Notes: generated by a model not told the origin, from the letters alone. Counted from the stretch's first letter, positions 26,827 to 36,716 are shown. The stretch is 63,198 bases of DNA from Candidatus Bathyarchaeota archaeon (GCA_018396865.1 JAGTRB010000013.1:1-63198), one strand, 5' to 3'. Numbers and translations are program-made.

Positions 26827-28116
26827 TTGCTCAGATTTCCCTTAGAGAATGTGGCTGGAGAGCTATATGTGGATGGGGTTTCCTCCCTAAGGCTGGCCGA
26901 GGAGTTTGACACCCCGTTGTATGTCATGAGTGAGGAAAAGATAAGGATGCAGTACAGGAGGCTCAAAGACGCCCTGTCAAACCATATAGGTAGAGCTCGG
27001 GTTCTATACTCGGCCAAGGCCAACTCGAACCTATCCATCCTGAGGATACTCCACGAGGAGGGTGCCTGGCTTGACGTTGTGAGCCCGGGGGAGGTCTATC
27101 TAGCCCTTAGGGCTGGCTACCGACCTGATAGTATCCTCTACACTGGGACTAGTGTTCGGGATGATGAGTTGGAGTATCTTCTGAAGGAGGGGGTCATGAT
27201 AAACATTGACTCGACATCCCAGCTCAGGAGGTTATTGAGGCTAGGTATTCCCAAGCTCCTATCTGTGAGGGTGAATCCCATGATCGGGGCTGGGCACCAC
27301 GAACATGTTGTCACGGCTGGCGAGGCTTCGAAGTTCGGAGTTTGGGAGGGGGAGGCGATGGAGGCTTATAAAGAGGCAAAGGAAGGTGGGGTGGAGAAGT
27401 TTGGAATTCACATGCATATAGGCTCAGGGATAATGAGCGTGGAGCCCTACATCCGGGCCTCTGAGAGGCTATTAAAAGTGGCGAAAGAAGTCCATGAAGG
27501 CCTCGGAGTAGAGTTTGAATTCATAGACCTAGGAGGCGGGCTTGGGATCCCATACAGGCCGGATGAAGACGAGTTGGACCTAGAGAAGTTCACTAAGAGG
27601 CTTATGAGTTTCATAAGCCAGGGGATAAAGATACACCATCTTGGAGAGCCGGAGATCTGGATGGAGCCTGGTAGATTCCTGGTTGCCGAGGCTGGAGTGC
27701 TCCTAACCAAGGTTAACACCTTAAAGTCTACTCCATCCAAGAGGTACGCGGAGGTAGACGCCGGTTTCAATACCATAATGAGGCCCACATTATATGGATC
27801 TTATCACCACATAATAGCCGCTGGAAAACTAGACGAGCCCCCGATGGAAGAGTATGACATCGTGGGGCCGATATGTGAGTCTGGAGATATTCTAGCTCGG
27901 AGCCGCCACCTACCCAAACTCGCCGAGGGAGACCTCTTAGCCATCCTATGCGCCGGGGCCTATGGCTACTCGATGAGCTCCCAGTATAACTCGAGGCCTA
28001 GGCCTGCGGAGGTTCTCGTAAGGAAGGGGGAGTATAAGTTGATAAGGAGGAGGGAGAGGCTGGAGGATCTCCTCAGAGGCCAGGTAACTCAACCCGAATC
28101 TACGCCATCAAGGTGA
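26827..28116 (+). CDS. lysA: Diaminopimelate decarboxylase
   Basis: PLP enzyme of fold type III making lysine from meso-diaminopimelate. The PLP lysine is K64 in YSAKANSNLS; HMHIGSG, EFIDLGGGLGIPY, EPGRFLVAEAG and the C-terminal CAGAYGYSMSSQYNSRPRP give the full active site. 429 residues, starting with TTG at 26827. It implies a diaminopimelate lysine route rather than the AAA pathway common in other TACK archaea, although other pathway genes are outside the window. Confidence 0.93.
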   Translation: MLRFPLENVAGELYVDGVSSLRLAEEFDTPLYVMSEEKIRMQYRRLKDALSNHIGRARVLYSAKANSNLSILRILHEEGAWLDVVSPGEVYLALRAGYRPDSILYTGTSVRDDELEYLLKEGVMINIDSTSQLRRLLRLGIPKLLSVRVNPMIGAGHHEHVVTAGEASKFGVWEGEAMEAYKEAKEGGVEKFGIHMHIGSGIMSVEPYIRASERLLKVAKEVHEGLGVEFEFIDLGGGLGIPYRPDEDELDLEKFTKRLMSFISQGIKIHHLGEPEIWMEPGRFLVAEAGVLLTKVNTLKSTPSKRYAEVDAGFNTIMRPTLYGSYHHIIAAGKLDEPPMEEYDIVGPICESGDILARSRHLPKLAEGDLLAILCAGAYGYSMSSQYNSRPRPAEVLVRKGEYKLIRRRERLEDLLRGQVTQPESTPSR

Positions 28117-28201
28117 GGAAAGCTAGCCACGTATGGCTCATAATCCTTCCAGAGCATAACTAAACGCTATATCAGGTTTAATTTTTTGGAAGTTTCCATC
28201 T

Positions 28202-29128
28202 GTGAGGGGATATCCCATGCCAGTACTCTGCAGCAGATGTAGGGGTACACCTGCTGAGGTGAGAGTTGCAGCGGGAAGATTGAGGCTTTGCCCTGACTGT
28301 TTCGTAGGATATTTCGAAGAGAGGCTTATGAAGACGGTTCAAGAGTTTAAGATGTTCAGGCTTGGTGAGAGGTTAGCCGTCGCAGTTTCAGGGGGTAAGG
28401 ATAGCGGGGCTCTACTACACGCTCTGAGGAGGGTATACCCCGACCTTCAACTCTTAGCTCTGCACATAAACCTCGGTATAAAGGGCTACTCCGACCACTG
28501 CGAGGAGAAGGTGAAGAGGCTTGCTGATATGGAGGGGGCTGAGCTAAGGGTCTTGAGGATAAAGGAGATGGGCTTCACAATGGATGATTTCATCAAGACG
28601 ATCTATAGGAGGCGAATCTGCTCCCCATGCGGCGTCATTAAGAGGCACCTGCTAGACTCTATGGCCCTAGAATCTGGCGTGAAGACCCTCGCCACGGGGC
28701 ATAACCTCGACGATGTGGTCTCAACCATGTTGGAGACCTTCTTCGCGGGAGACCTAGCCCAACTCATAAGGTTGAGGCCGGTTCTTCCCCCGAGGCATCC
28801 CAGACAAACCAATAAGATAAAGCCCCTCATTAGACTGAGCGAGTTCGAGGACTACATGTACGCCCTCTACACAGAGATCCCCATAAGGGCTGAGAGCTGC
28901 CCCCACTCCCCATCCATAAAGAAGGGGAGAGAGGTTCTTGAGGCGCTGGGGAAAGGGCATCCGGGCTTTAGGTATCAGGCCCTCTCACTCTTCCTCAATA
29001 AGCTCATACCCATTCTCGAGAAAGAGATAACCCAACCTGAGCTTAAGACATGCAAAAGGTGTGGCTTCCCAAGCTCGGAAGATATATGCGCCTACTGTAA
29101 AAGGGTGGATTTGGTGAGGAGGAAGTGA
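28202..29128 (+). CDS. ttuA: TtuA/TtcA-type tRNA thiolation enzyme
   Basis: Adenylates and thiolates a tRNA uridine, by homology 2-thiolation of U54 (or of U34 for the Ncs6 branch). 308 residues: N-terminal zinc site C10/C13/C30/C33, PP-loop SGGKDS at 63-68, the [4Fe-4S] cysteines C140 and C143 (RICSPCG) with C233 as third ligand, and a C-terminal zinc site C284/C287/C296/C299. This Cys plan is that of TtuA. The last bases overlap the next gene by 4. GTG at 28202; ATG at 28217 is an alternative. Confidence 0.88.
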   Translation: MRGYPMPVLCSRCRGTPAEVRVAAGRLRLCPDCFVGYFEERLMKTVQEFKMFRLGERLAVAVSGGKDSGALLHALRRVYPDLQLLALHINLGIKGYSDHCEEKVKRLADMEGAELRVLRIKEMGFTMDDFIKTIYRRRICSPCGVIKRHLLDSMALESGVKTLATGHNLDDVVSTMLETFFAGDLAQLIRLRPVLPPRHPRQTNKIKPLIRLSEFEDYMYALYTEIPIRAESCPHSPSIKKGREVLEALGKGHPGFRYQALSLFLNKLIPILEKEITQPELKTCKRCGFPSSEDICAYCKRVDLVRRK

Positions 29129-29640
29129 GAGAGCTTGGGTTTGTTGCTGTAGCTCACTGCATCCTTAACCAGTCTACTAGGTGGTGGAATGATGAAAAAG
29201 GCAGCGAGCCCGCTAAAGGATGCCTCTGGAGGGTCGTTAAGAGGCTGGATGAGCTCGGGTTCGGCGCCTACCAGCTTCCATGCCCCGAGATAACCTTCCT
29301 AGGAAACCCCAGGCCATCCATGACGAGGGAAGATTACGAGGGGTTGAGCGGCTATGAGGAGCATGTTGAAAGGCTCTCGATAGATACCATCTCCGGAATA
29401 GAGACCCTTATAAGAATGAGTAATAGGCCGAGACTCAAACTGTTGGGGTTGATCGGGCTTGCTAGATCTCCAAGTTGTGCGGCCGAGGAGATCAGACCCG
29501 GCTCCAAGCCTAGGGGGATCTTCTTCGAGGCCCTATCTAAAGAGCTGAAGAGGAGAGGAATAGAGACTCGAGTCTTAGAAGTCGATATAAAAGACCTGGA
29601 CAACACTCTCAGTAGGCTGGATGAATTAGTAAGTCTATAA
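29125..29640 (+). CDS. TudS-related putative desulfidase (DUF523-like)
   Basis: 171 residues. Three cysteines sit in the places expected for a [4Fe-4S] cluster of TudS-type thiouracil desulfidases: C12 in VAHCILNQ, C53 in QLPCPEITFLG and C118 in LARSPSCAAEE. In TudS the fourth iron is open and accepts sulfide from 2-thiouracil. I assign the family from these motifs by memory, without a search. It overlaps ttuA by 4 bases (start in GTGA at 29125), so the tRNA thiolase and this protein are made together. It could remove sulfur from, or recycle sulfur for, thiolated nucleotides. Confidence 0.7.
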   Translation: MRELGFVAVAHCILNQSTRWWNDEKGSEPAKGCLWRVVKRLDELGFGAYQLPCPEITFLGNPRPSMTREDYEGLSGYEEHVERLSIDTISGIETLIRMSNRPRLKLLGLIGLARSPSCAAEEIRPGSKPRGIFFEALSKELKRRGIETRVLEVDIKDLDNTLSRLDELVSL

Positions 29641-29673
29641 ATAATTTAGAGAATTCAACTATTAACTGGCGCT

Positions 29674-30882
29674 TCATCCATATCTCAGAGCCTCTACGGG
29701 CTTCAGCTTCGAGGCCCTCCAAGAGGGGTAAGCTGTAGCCAAGAGCGTTACCATTATTGAGATAAGAGAGGCTACGGCTAGATAGGAGGGGCTTATGATG
29801 GGGGAGTAGGCGAGCCTGGGAAACTCCCCAGCCATCCCTGCTCTCTGAGACATCCCACTTATAAGACCTGGTATTAGGTAGGCGACGATGCTTCCCATGG
29901 CGAAGCCCACAAGGCTTCCAAAGATCCCAATGAGAAGACCCTGAAACACATATATGAGAAGGACGCCTCTATCCCTCATTCCCAAGGCCTTCAGTATGCC
30001 TATCTCCCTAACCCGTTCTAGAACCGAGATCATCATTATGTTCAGGGTTCCGAGCCCCGCGGCTATGAATGATGTGCTAGCTATCGCCGTAAGGAGGAAG
30101 TTGATCTGGTCGGTGATCCTCGTTACAGTCTCAGTTATGTGTTTTATTGTTGTGATGGTGGCCCTGCCGCCGAAAACCTCCCCTATAGTTTCAGAGACCT
30201 GATCAACAAGCTCCATGTCCTCCGCCTTGACGAGGACGACGGAGTAGCCTACCCCTCTTACAAGGTTGTTATAGTACTCCACGGGTATGAATATAGAGGT
30301 ATCTGGGGGGAAGATCCCAGCCGCCCCATAGGTATTTAGGACCCCAGTAACTGTGAATAGTAACTGCCTCTGCCCCATCTGCACCACGATGGGCTGGCCC
30401 TCCCGATATCTTATCTGGCCAGCCTCATCTATAGCTATTTTATTTCCTATCACAGCCTGTGGAGTTGGCAGATCGGGGTATAGCCCACCTTCATATAGCC
30501 TTAACTCCCCTAGAAAGTCTGGGAGATCCCTCGAGGATATTCCCACTAGGGCGACTGGAGTATCCATTCCAGGTATCCTGACGTTCATCCGGAGCACAGG
30601 TGTAGCCTTCGCTACACCGTATAGGCTCTTGATCCTAGCAACATCTATATCTGTGAATGGAACCCTACCCCTAACTGTGACTATTATCGAGTCCGGGCCA
30701 AGCTTGCCAAGGTTCTCTAGGATGCTAACCCTTGCCCCCTCCACCTGGGCTGAGGCCGAGATTATGGTGGTCACTCCTACCGCGACGGCCAATATGGTCA
30801 GAATGCTTCTCAGCCTCCTCTCCCTGAGCTGTCTCCAAGAGATCCTAAGAAGATCCTTATGCATCATCTCCCCATCACTCAT
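29674..30882 (-). CDS. ABC transporter permease, FtsX/MacB/LolCDE type
   Basis: 402 residues: an N-terminal membrane segment (RSILTILAVAVGVTTIISASA), a large outer domain of ~220 residues, then three membrane helices with the FtsX-type motif VLERVREIGILKALGMRDRGVLL. The outer MacB-like periplasmic core domain and four-helix plan match exporters of lipoproteins, peptides or surface molecules. It follows the ATPase gene with a 62-base gap on the same strand. The substrate is unknown. Confidence 0.9.
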   Translation of the reverse strand: MSDGEMMHKDLLRISWRQLRERRLRSILTILAVAVGVTTIISASAQVEGARVSILENLGKLGPDSIIVTVRGRVPFTDIDVARIKSLYGVAKATPVLRMNVRIPGMDTPVALVGISSRDLPDFLGELRLYEGGLYPDLPTPQAVIGNKIAIDEAGQIRYREGQPIVVQMGQRQLLFTVTGVLNTYGAAGIFPPDTSIFIPVEYYNNLVRGVGYSVVLVKAEDMELVDQVSETIGEVFGGRATITTIKHITETVTRITDQINFLLTAIASTSFIAAGLGTLNIMMISVLERVREIGILKALGMRDRGVLLIYVFQGLLIGIFGSLVGFAMGSIVAYLIPGLISGMSQRAGMAGEFPRLAYSPIISPSYLAVASLISIMVTLLATAYPSWRASKLKPVEALRYG

Positions 30883-30944
30883 TTTTAATGTTCTCTTCTG
30901 GCTTCATAGCCAAGTTGAAAAACCCCCAGGAATGGAATGTGACC

Positions 30945-31646
30945 TCACCTTGATGGCACCTCCACGTCGATGACCTTGCCATCCCTGAGCTTGATTACCC
31001 TGTCACAGAACCTGATAAGCTCGAGGTTGTGAGTTACCATCACTATTGAGACCCCCTTTTCATCCACAAGCCTCCTAAAAATCTCCATGATGACTACGGC
31101 CGATGAGCTGTCTATGTTCCCAGTAGGCTCATCCGCCAAGATGAGCCTTGGATCGTTTATCAGGGAGCGTGCGATGGCAACCCTCTGTTGCTCTCCTCCA
31201 CTGAGCTCCGTTGGCCTCTTAAAGGCCTTATCCCCCAGGCCTACGAGCCCTAGAAGCTCAAGGGCTCTATCCCTTCTCTTATTGGGACTAACGTTGGCGA
31301 TGGCCATTGGCAATTCCACATTCTCGACAGCCCTGAGATATGGAAGGAGGTTGTAGAACTGGAATATGAATCCCACCATCCTATTCCGATAATCAGCCAA
31401 CTTGCCACTGCTGAACCTAGAGATGTCGGAGCCCTCAACCACTACCCTGCCCCTTGTAGGGGTGTCTAGTCCCCCGATGATGTGGAGTAGTGTTGACTTC
31501 CCCGAGCCCGAGGGGCCAACGACCGCTAAGAACTCCCCGGCGTGTACCACCATGTCAACCCCTCGGAGAGCGGGGTACTCCACGTTCTCCACCCTATAGA
31601 TCTTCCATAGATCATCAACCGAGACCAGATCCTCCATTATAGCCAC
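30945..31646 (-). CDS. ABC transporter ATP-binding protein, LolD/MacB type
   Basis: 233 residues with Walker [13 protein letters not shown]-loop [12 protein letters not shown], signature [15 protein letters not shown], Walker [13 protein letters not shown] and the switch His in MVTHNLE. The YNLLPYL and EPTGNID forms are typical of the LolD/MacB/FtsE branch. It is the first gene of the minus-strand operon and works with the permease downstream. ATG at 31646. Confidence 0.94.
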   Translation of the reverse strand: MAIMEDLVSVDDLWKIYRVENVEYPALRGVDMVVHAGEFLAVVGPSGSGKSTLLHIIGGLDTPTRGRVVVEGSDISRFSSGKLADYRNRMVGFIFQFYNLLPYLRAVENVELPMAIANVSPNKRRDRALELLGLVGLGDKAFKRPTELSGGEQQRVAIARSLINDPRLILADEPTGNIDSSSAVVIMEIFRRLVDEKGVSIVMVTHNLELIRFCDRVIKLRDGKVIDVEVPSR

Positions 31647-31827
31647 CCCGCGGCCTTAAAGCTGATTCATGGTGCCCTACCCATAAGGGATTCTCAAGGA
31701 AATATCTTTTCCCAGCCTCATGAGAGTCAGATTCGTAAAATGTATGTGATATTAAACAGAACAACTTATTATAGAACAAGTTTCCTGAAAAGAAAAGGAG
31801 TTGGGAATTACTTGAACCGAAGGATGT

Positions 31828-31906
31828 TGGTGCTCCGGCCGGGATTTGAACCCGGGATCTCAGGCTCGAGAGGCCCGCATCCTTAACCGGACTAGACGAC
31901 CGGAGC
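31828..31906 (-). tRNA. tRNA-Glu(CUC), CCA encoded
   Basis: Read on the minus strand from 31906. The acceptor GCTCCGG pairs with CCGGAGC, the discriminator is A at 31831, and CCA is encoded at 31830-31828. The anticodon stem CGGGC/GCCTG (one G-T pair) holds the loop CTCTCGA, giving anticodon CUC. The T-loop is TTCAAAT with a CCGGG/CCCGG stem. No intron. An in-window GltX would charge it. Confidence 0.95.
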
Positions 31907-31935
31907 TAATAGCCATTAAGCCTTCCATCCAGCTC

Positions 31936-31947
31936 GGATTTAAATCT
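31936..31947 (-). promoter_or_regulatory. TATA-like element for tRNA-Glu
   Basis: On the minus strand AGATTTAAATCC, centred about 35 bases before the tRNA 5' end, leaving a short leader. Spacing and sequence fit an archaeal TATA box. The only A/T-rich block in an otherwise mixed spacer. Confidence 0.5.
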
Positions 31948-31990
31948 TCCAGTTACTCCAAGAATAAATAAAATGAGTTATTTTGGGGTT

Positions 31991-32890
31991 TTAGAGATCT
32001 GTTCTTAGTTTTAGGATGTTCGCTATGTTGGCTTTTTCGTCGATTATTGGCTTTATCTTCCCGTTTCTCGATGTGAAGAGTGCTGTTACTCCAGGGCCAT
32101 GGCCCGAGATGACGCAGTTTGTGTGGACAACTATACCCACGGTGACCGAGCCTTTCCTGTAGATACGCCCGTAGCTGTTATCGGCATCCATTATCGCTAC
32201 CAGGTCTCCGAGGCGGAGGTCCTCTAGGCCATACTCCTTTACTGTTCCCTCGTCGAACATGGTTATGTCGTAATCGCCTGAGGCTACATGGCTCGATCCT
32301 AGGCCAGACCCCATTATGGCCGCGGGGACTAGGTGGGTCACTGGGACCTCTAGATAGCCATCCACCATCCTCGGGTTTAGGGCCTCGAGGAATCCGGGAT
32401 CCATGTTGAAGACCTTAACCTCGGGGAGGTCTTTGATCTGAAGGCCCACCCCATAGGCCTTGATCATCACCTTGTCCTCTATAACCAGCTTCTCCATAAC
32501 CTCAGGCTGGAAGTCAACCATCACGTGCTCTATACCTCCATGTTTCCCGACGACCACACCCTTCTCCCCCTTCGCATTCCCCGACACCACTATAGCCTCA
32601 TTCCCTATGCAGCTGAGGACGTTCAGGGCCCTGCTCTGGCCTTGGGGGTAACGCTGATCCGAGACCCTGTTCTCGAGGCTTACTCCTGGCTCTACGTGGT
32701 CTGCCATCCAACCGCAGGCCGGGTCTCCAACCCTCACATTGTATGTTATGCCCCCGACCCCCGGAAGGATGACTGGCTCGCCCTCCGCGGAGATCTTATA
32801 GACCTCTGCCCCGACCACCGGGCTCACTACCTCTCCGATTACGGAGATCTTGACCAACCTATCCCTATTCGTCTTTAACATCGTAATCAA
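31991..32890 (-). CDS. DUF4438 family protein
   Basis: 299 residues of a conserved but uncharacterised family found in thermophilic bacteria and archaea; I recognise the GVGGITYNVRVGDPACGWMADHVEPG start, HGGIEHVMVDF, and GSGLGSSHVASGDYDI with IMDADNSYGRIY and HTNCVISGHGPGVTAL. The conserved Cys, His and Asp residues in these blocks look like a metal or catalytic site, but no reaction is known to me. It is transcribed alone, between the tRNA-Glu gene and the thermosome. Confidence 0.75.
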   Translation of the reverse strand: MITMLKTNRDRLVKISVIGEVVSPVVGAEVYKISAEGEPVILPGVGGITYNVRVGDPACGWMADHVEPGVSLENRVSDQRYPQGQSRALNVLSCIGNEAIVVSGNAKGEKGVVVGKHGGIEHVMVDFQPEVMEKLVIEDKVMIKAYGVGLQIKDLPEVKVFNMDPGFLEALNPRMVDGYLEVPVTHLVPAAIMGSGLGSSHVASGDYDITMFDEGTVKEYGLEDLRLGDLVAIMDADNSYGRIYRKGSVTVGIVVHTNCVISGHGPGVTALFTSRNGKIKPIIDEKANIANILKLRTDL

Positions 32891-33078
32891 ATAATTCAGG
32901 GTTTCAAGGTACTGTTAAGGCTTTTCATCAAAACCTCCAACGAAGTAGAGAACGACCTAATTATCGGATTCTTCATCAACTTAAGTTATTATAATCTGTA
33001 GATTTAGGTCAAATTTATAGACGTGTCAAATTGAATTAATTTCATTTTCAATATCGAGATTGAGATAAAAATTTGGGT

Positions 33079-34719
33079 TTATTCCTCGCTTTTCTCAGTT
33101 TCCTCTTTCTTCTCCCCTGGAGGCGTTGTCTCTTTCTCCGAGCTGGCGGCTATCACGTCGTCTATTCTCAGTATCATCGAGGCGACCTCAGTGGCGGATT
33201 TGATGGCCTGAACCTTCACAACCATTGGCTCTATCACTCCCATTTCCAGCATGTTCGCTATTCCACCCTTGAAGACGTCCACCCCATACGGGTATCCATC
33301 CTCTCTCTCATGGGCCGCCTTCAATTTCACCATGGTGTCAAGCACGTCTTGGCCCGCGTTCTCAGCTAGGGTCTTGGGGATTACCTCTAGCGCTTCGCTG
33401 AAGGCCTCTATCGCCAGCTGCTCTCTTCCACCCACCTGCCTGGCGTAAGCCCTCAGAGCCTTCGAGAGTTCCATCTCTATTGCTCCCCCTCCAGGCACCA
33501 TCTTCGGTAGCTCGGCCACATCGGATATTACATATAGGGCGTCCTTCATAGATCTCTCCGCTTCATCCATCATCCTCTCTAGGCCTGCCCTTATGAAGAC
33601 GGAGACGGCTTTCGGGTCCTTGCACCCCTCGACGAAGACCATCTTGTCGTCTCCTATCCTCCTCTCCTCGACCAATTCGCATGTCCCTAGGTCTGAGGGC
33701 TTCAGGTCGTTGAGGTTTGACACGATCCTGCCTCCAGTGGCCTTAGCAAGCTTCTCCATGTCCGACTTCTTTACTCTCCTCACCGCCAGGATGCCCTCCT
33801 TTGCCAGGAAGTGCTGGGCCATGTCGTCTATCCCCTTCTGGCAGAATAGGACGTTGGCCCCGCTCTCCTTAACCCTGTCAACCATCCTCTTCAGCATCGA
33901 CGCCTCCTGGTCTAGGAAGGCCTTTATAGCCTCAGGCCGGCGGATCCTTATCTCAGCGCTTATCTCCGTCTTCTCGACCTCCAGGGCTGCATCTATGAGG
34001 GCGATCTTCGCCTTCTCAACCCTCTTTGGCATCCCGGGGTGGACCACCTCCTTGTCTATAATTATCCCCTTTACAAGCTCTGTCTCGTTCAGGCTCTTCC
34101 CCTCCTTCTTAACTATCTGGACGTTGTCGACGTCAGCTACGGTCTCGCCGTCTCGAATCTCTATTATCTGCTTTATCGCGTCTATCGCTATCCCAGCGAA
34201 GTGGGATGCCACCTGGGAGACCGCCTTACTCCTCATCGATGTCATTGCCAGCTTCATCAGGGTATCTCTATCCTCGAGATCAACCTTCATCGCCAGCTTC
34301 TCCAGAGTCTCTAAGGCCTTCTCTGATGCCTTCTTGTAGCCTGAGACTATTATGGATGGGTGGATGTTCTGCTCTAGGAGCTCCTCAGCCTTGCTCAGGA
34401 GTTCACCTGCTAGGACGACCGCCGTTGTCGTGCCATCCCCCACCTCGTCATCCTGGGCCTTGGCTATCTCGACCATCATCTTGGCCGCTGGGTGCTGCAC
34501 CTCTATCTCGTCCAGGATGGTGGCCCCATCGTTTGTTATCGTTATGTCCCCCAGGCTGTCTATCAACATCTTATCCATTCCACGCGGCCCCAGGGTGGTC
34601 TTTAGGGCCTCCGCTATTATTCTAGAGGCGAGGATGTTAGACTTCCTCGCGTCTCTCCCCCTGCTCCTGGAGGTCCCCTCCTTCAAGATCAGGATGGGTT
34701 TACCCGTCATGTACGCCAT
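33079..34719 (-). CDS. thsA: Thermosome subunit (group II chaperonin), copy 1
   Basis: 546-residue subunit of the two-ring archaeal chaperonin. The equatorial ATP site has [26 protein letters not shown] (split over ~40-65) and [15 protein letters not shown]; the apical domain has the helical protrusion, and [14 protein letters not shown] follows. The tail is a Glu/Lys-rich stretch rather than the Gly/Met repeats of some homologues. A second, distinct subunit is encoded at 48905-50539, so a hetero-oligomer is likely. A strong TATA/BRE pair lies upstream. Confidence 0.97.
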   Translation of the reverse strand: MAYMTGKPILILKEGTSRSRGRDARKSNILASRIIAEALKTTLGPRGMDKMLIDSLGDITITNDGATILDEIEVQHPAAKMMVEIAKAQDDEVGDGTTTAVVLAGELLSKAEELLEQNIHPSIIVSGYKKASEKALETLEKLAMKVDLEDRDTLMKLAMTSMRSKAVSQVASHFAGIAIDAIKQIIEIRDGETVADVDNVQIVKKEGKSLNETELVKGIIIDKEVVHPGMPKRVEKAKIALIDAALEVEKTEISAEIRIRRPEAIKAFLDQEASMLKRMVDRVKESGANVLFCQKGIDDMAQHFLAKEGILAVRRVKKSDMEKLAKATGGRIVSNLNDLKPSDLGTCELVEERRIGDDKMVFVEGCKDPKAVSVFIRAGLERMMDEAERSMKDALYVISDVAELPKMVPGGGAIEMELSKALRAYARQVGGREQLAIEAFSEALEVIPKTLAENAGQDVLDTMVKLKAAHEREDGYPYGVDVFKGGIANMLEMGVIEPMVVKVQAIKSATEVASMILRIDDVIAASSEKETTPPGEKKEETEKSEE

Positions 34720-34767
34720 TTCTCGAGGCCTCCAACGAACTTGCCAAAAGAGCAGAAAGGGGGATTG

Positions 34768-34782
34768 AATATAAAGTTTTAC
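34768..34782 (-). promoter_or_regulatory. BRE/TATA-like element of thermosome copy 1
   Basis: On the minus strand GTAAAACTTTATATT, 48-63 bases before the ATG at 34719. The purine-rich left part resembles a BRE and CTTTATATT a TATA box. It is the most promoter-like stretch between the thermosome and the plus-strand shadow region. Confidence 0.5.
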
Positions 34783-34843
34783 TTCCCCTCGGCCGTATTC
34801 AAGGAGTTTGATTATCCGAATTGGTTTCTGGGGAGTCGGGATC

Positions 34844-36037
34844 CTATCCTCTTATATATGAGGCCATGAGCCTCATAAGTTTTATTGGAGATCTCTTAAA
34901 GATCCTGGTCAACACACCCATTACATCTAGACCGTTAGCCAGCGCGATTATATCTTCTCCTGTTATTACCTCGGCGAGCATGTTAAGATCCTCATCGCTG
35001 AACCTGTCCAGCATCTCCAAGACCCTTCTGCTCTCCTTTATCCTCTTACCCCAGTTGGCATCGAACTTAGTTTTATAGATGGATAAGGTGGGGGTTGTGA
35101 CATCGCCTCTGAGCACAGCCTCCGCGGCAACCTCTCCTGCTATCCTTCCAGCCACCACGCCGGCATGTACTCCTGCCCCGGTGCATGGTATTAACTGCCC
35201 GGCCGCATCCCCTACCAGCATAACACCATCCCCCACGATCCTATTCAGAACCCCAGAGACGGGCGTTATCCCCCCAGCCAACCCGAGGATCTTCGAATCT
35301 TTGAGCCTTGGGTCGGAACTCATAAACCTCTTCAGGTAGGATAGAGCTGGCTCCCTGTGGCCTCCTCGAACCCCAAGGCCTACGTTGGCCGTGCTACTTG
35401 ATTTTGGGAATATCCAGGCGTAGCCTCCAGGGGCATATTTGGAGCCTATGTAGAACTCGTTGACCTCAGGGTTATCCAGGTCTAAGTTTCCAACCCTGAA
35501 CTGGGCGCAGCTGACCACATCTGGGTACCATCTCCCAAGACCCGCTGTTCTCCGGATAACCGAGGCGTTTCCATCTGCGCCGATTACCACCTTTGCCTCC
35601 ACATCAAATTTCATCCCACTCCTCTCTGCTAGCACCCCTGAGACCACCCCGCCCCTCTTGATGACCCCTAAGGCCCTCGTCTCGGTCATGAGTTCTGCGC
35701 CAGCCTCCACAGCCTTCATTGAGAGCAAGAGGTCAAATGCGTCCCGGTTTATAGTGTACCCCACCATATCTGGGCTCTTGAGTTCGAGGAAGCGCCCGTT
35801 TGGCGCATATACCCTCAAACCTGTTATCTTCTGGCTGACTATCTCCGGTGTTGGATCAACTCCCGCGTCCCTGAGGCCGTTCTGGCTCAACCCCTCTGCG
35901 CAGTGGTTTGGGAGGCCTGGCCTCGGGTGCTCCTCTAAAAGTAGGACCTCTACTCCTCTCTCAGCAGCCGCCCTCGCGGCTGTTGAGCCAGCTGGGCCTG
36001 CACCCACTACCACTATGTCGTACCGGTGGTGTTGCAT
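34844..36037 (-). CDS. Geranylgeranyl reductase family protein
   Basis: FAD-dependent reductase of 397 residues that should saturate geranylgeranyl chains of archaeal lipids. The N-terminal dinucleotide fold [20 protein letters not shown] and LLEEHPRPG are clear, the middle has [13 protein letters not shown], and the FAD-ribityl motif is [22 protein letters not shown]. The family pattern of GGR/DGGGPL reductases fits well; which lipid stage it acts on cannot be told. It complements the isoprenoid operon at 10398-14321. The histone gene lies 27 bases upstream on the same strand. Confidence 0.9.
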   Translation of the reverse strand: MQHHRYDIVVVGAGPAGSTAARAAAERGVEVLLLEEHPRPGLPNHCAEGLSQNGLRDAGVDPTPEIVSQKITGLRVYAPNGRFLELKSPDMVGYTINRDAFDLLLSMKAVEAGAELMTETRALGVIKRGGVVSGVLAERSGMKFDVEAKVVIGADGNASVIRRTAGLGRWYPDVVSCAQFRVGNLDLDNPEVNEFYIGSKYAPGGYAWIFPKSSSTANVGLGVRGGHREPALSYLKRFMSSDPRLKDSKILGLAGGITPVSGVLNRIVGDGVMLVGDAAGQLIPCTGAGVHAGVVAGRIAGEVAAEAVLRGDVTTPTLSIYKTKFDANWGKRIKESRRVLEMLDRFSDEDLNMLAEVITGEDIIALANGLDVMGVLTRIFKRSPIKLMRLMASYIRG

Positions 36038-36064
36038 CCTCTTACGGGAAGTGCCTTCGATATT

Positions 36065-36289
36065 TTAGCTTGATCTCCCAAGGACCTTCTGAGCGGCTAT
36101 CTCTATATCCCTAGCCTTGATGGTCTTCCTTCCAGCATGCCTCGCGTAGTCCATTGCCTCCTTGGCTATCTTTACCCCTATCTCCTCGAGAGCCTCGCCT
36201 AACGCTATGGCGCTCTCCTCGCTCACCCTGGAGGCGCCAGCCCTTTTTATCAGCTTGTGCATGGGTGCGACCTTAATCTCGCCTTCCAT
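36065..36289 (-). CDS. Archaeal histone
   Basis: Histone-fold protein that wraps chromosomal DNA. From ATG at 36289 it is 74 residues: EGEIKVAPMHKLIKRAG, then SEESAIALGEALEEIGVKIA, then ARHAGRKTIKARDIEIA, the three-helix histone fold. ATGs at 36304 and 36319 are upstream alternatives; 36289 best fits the usual N-terminus and has GGTGAG 7 bases ahead, while a TATA box at 36324-36332 would start transcription near 36300, arguing against 36319. No N-terminal tail of eukaryotic type. It precedes the geranylgeranyl reductase. Confidence 0.94.
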   Translation of the reverse strand: MEGEIKVAPMHKLIKRAGASRVSEESAIALGEALEEIGVKIAKEAMDYARHAGRKTIKARDIEIAAQKVLGRSS

Positions 36290-36323
36290 GGTAAGGCTCA
36301 CCATTTTCTCCTTTCTCACCGGG

Positions 36324-36333
36324 AAATATTTAA
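36324..36333 (-). promoter_or_regulatory. TATA-like element of the histone gene
   Basis: On the minus strand GTTAAATATTT, about 25 bases before position 36302. It would give a leaderless transcript from 36304 or a ~13-base leader for the ATG at 36289, so it helps decide the histone start. Confidence 0.5.
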
Positions 36334-36464
36334 CGCTTGCGCCTATTTTAAGAAGTAGCCCCCTTCTTAGGTGGTCTTAGGGTTTTATTCAGGTATAAAG
36401 CCCTTGAAGCGAGAGAGGTAACCTTTAATAGTCTATGGATGGTCATTCGTAAGTCGGTGAAAGA

Positions 36465-36716
36465 TTGGGGAAGGTCAGGATAGAGCTTGTGAAGCGGGCC
36501 TCCAAGGAGCTCGTGGGGAGATATCCAGAGAGATTCACAGCGAACTTTGAGGAGAATAAGCAGTTTCTAAAAGAGATAGAGTTCACCTTATCCAAGAGGC
36601 TTAGAAATAGAGTAGCTGGTTATATAACAAGAATGATGAAGGCTAAAATCGCTCAGCTCGCTGAGTCAACCCAAGGGGAGTCAGTGAAGATGGCCGAAAC
36701 AGAGCCAGAAGCTTAA
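36465..36716 (+). CDS. rps17e: 30S ribosomal protein S17e
   Basis: Small-subunit protein of the archaeal/eukaryotic type, 83 residues. Recognised from VKRASKELVGRYPERFTANFEENKQ split over 8-33 and SKRLRNRVAGYITRMM. It starts with TTG at 36465. CTTTAATA at 36423-36430 is a likely TATA box and GGTGA around 36453 a ribosome binding site. It is divergent from the histone gene and followed by ~180 AT-rich bases. Confidence 0.94.
   Translation: MGKVRIELVKRASKELVGRYPERFTANFEENKQFLKEIEFTLSKRLRNRVAGYITRMMKAKIAQLAESTQGESVKMAETEPEA

Noticed and set aside
33593-34339. Long reading frame opposite thermosome copy 1, and a similar one opposite copy 2 (49180-50037).
   Set aside because: Both are antisense shadows of chaperonin genes; their likeness to each other reflects only the likeness of the two chaperonins.
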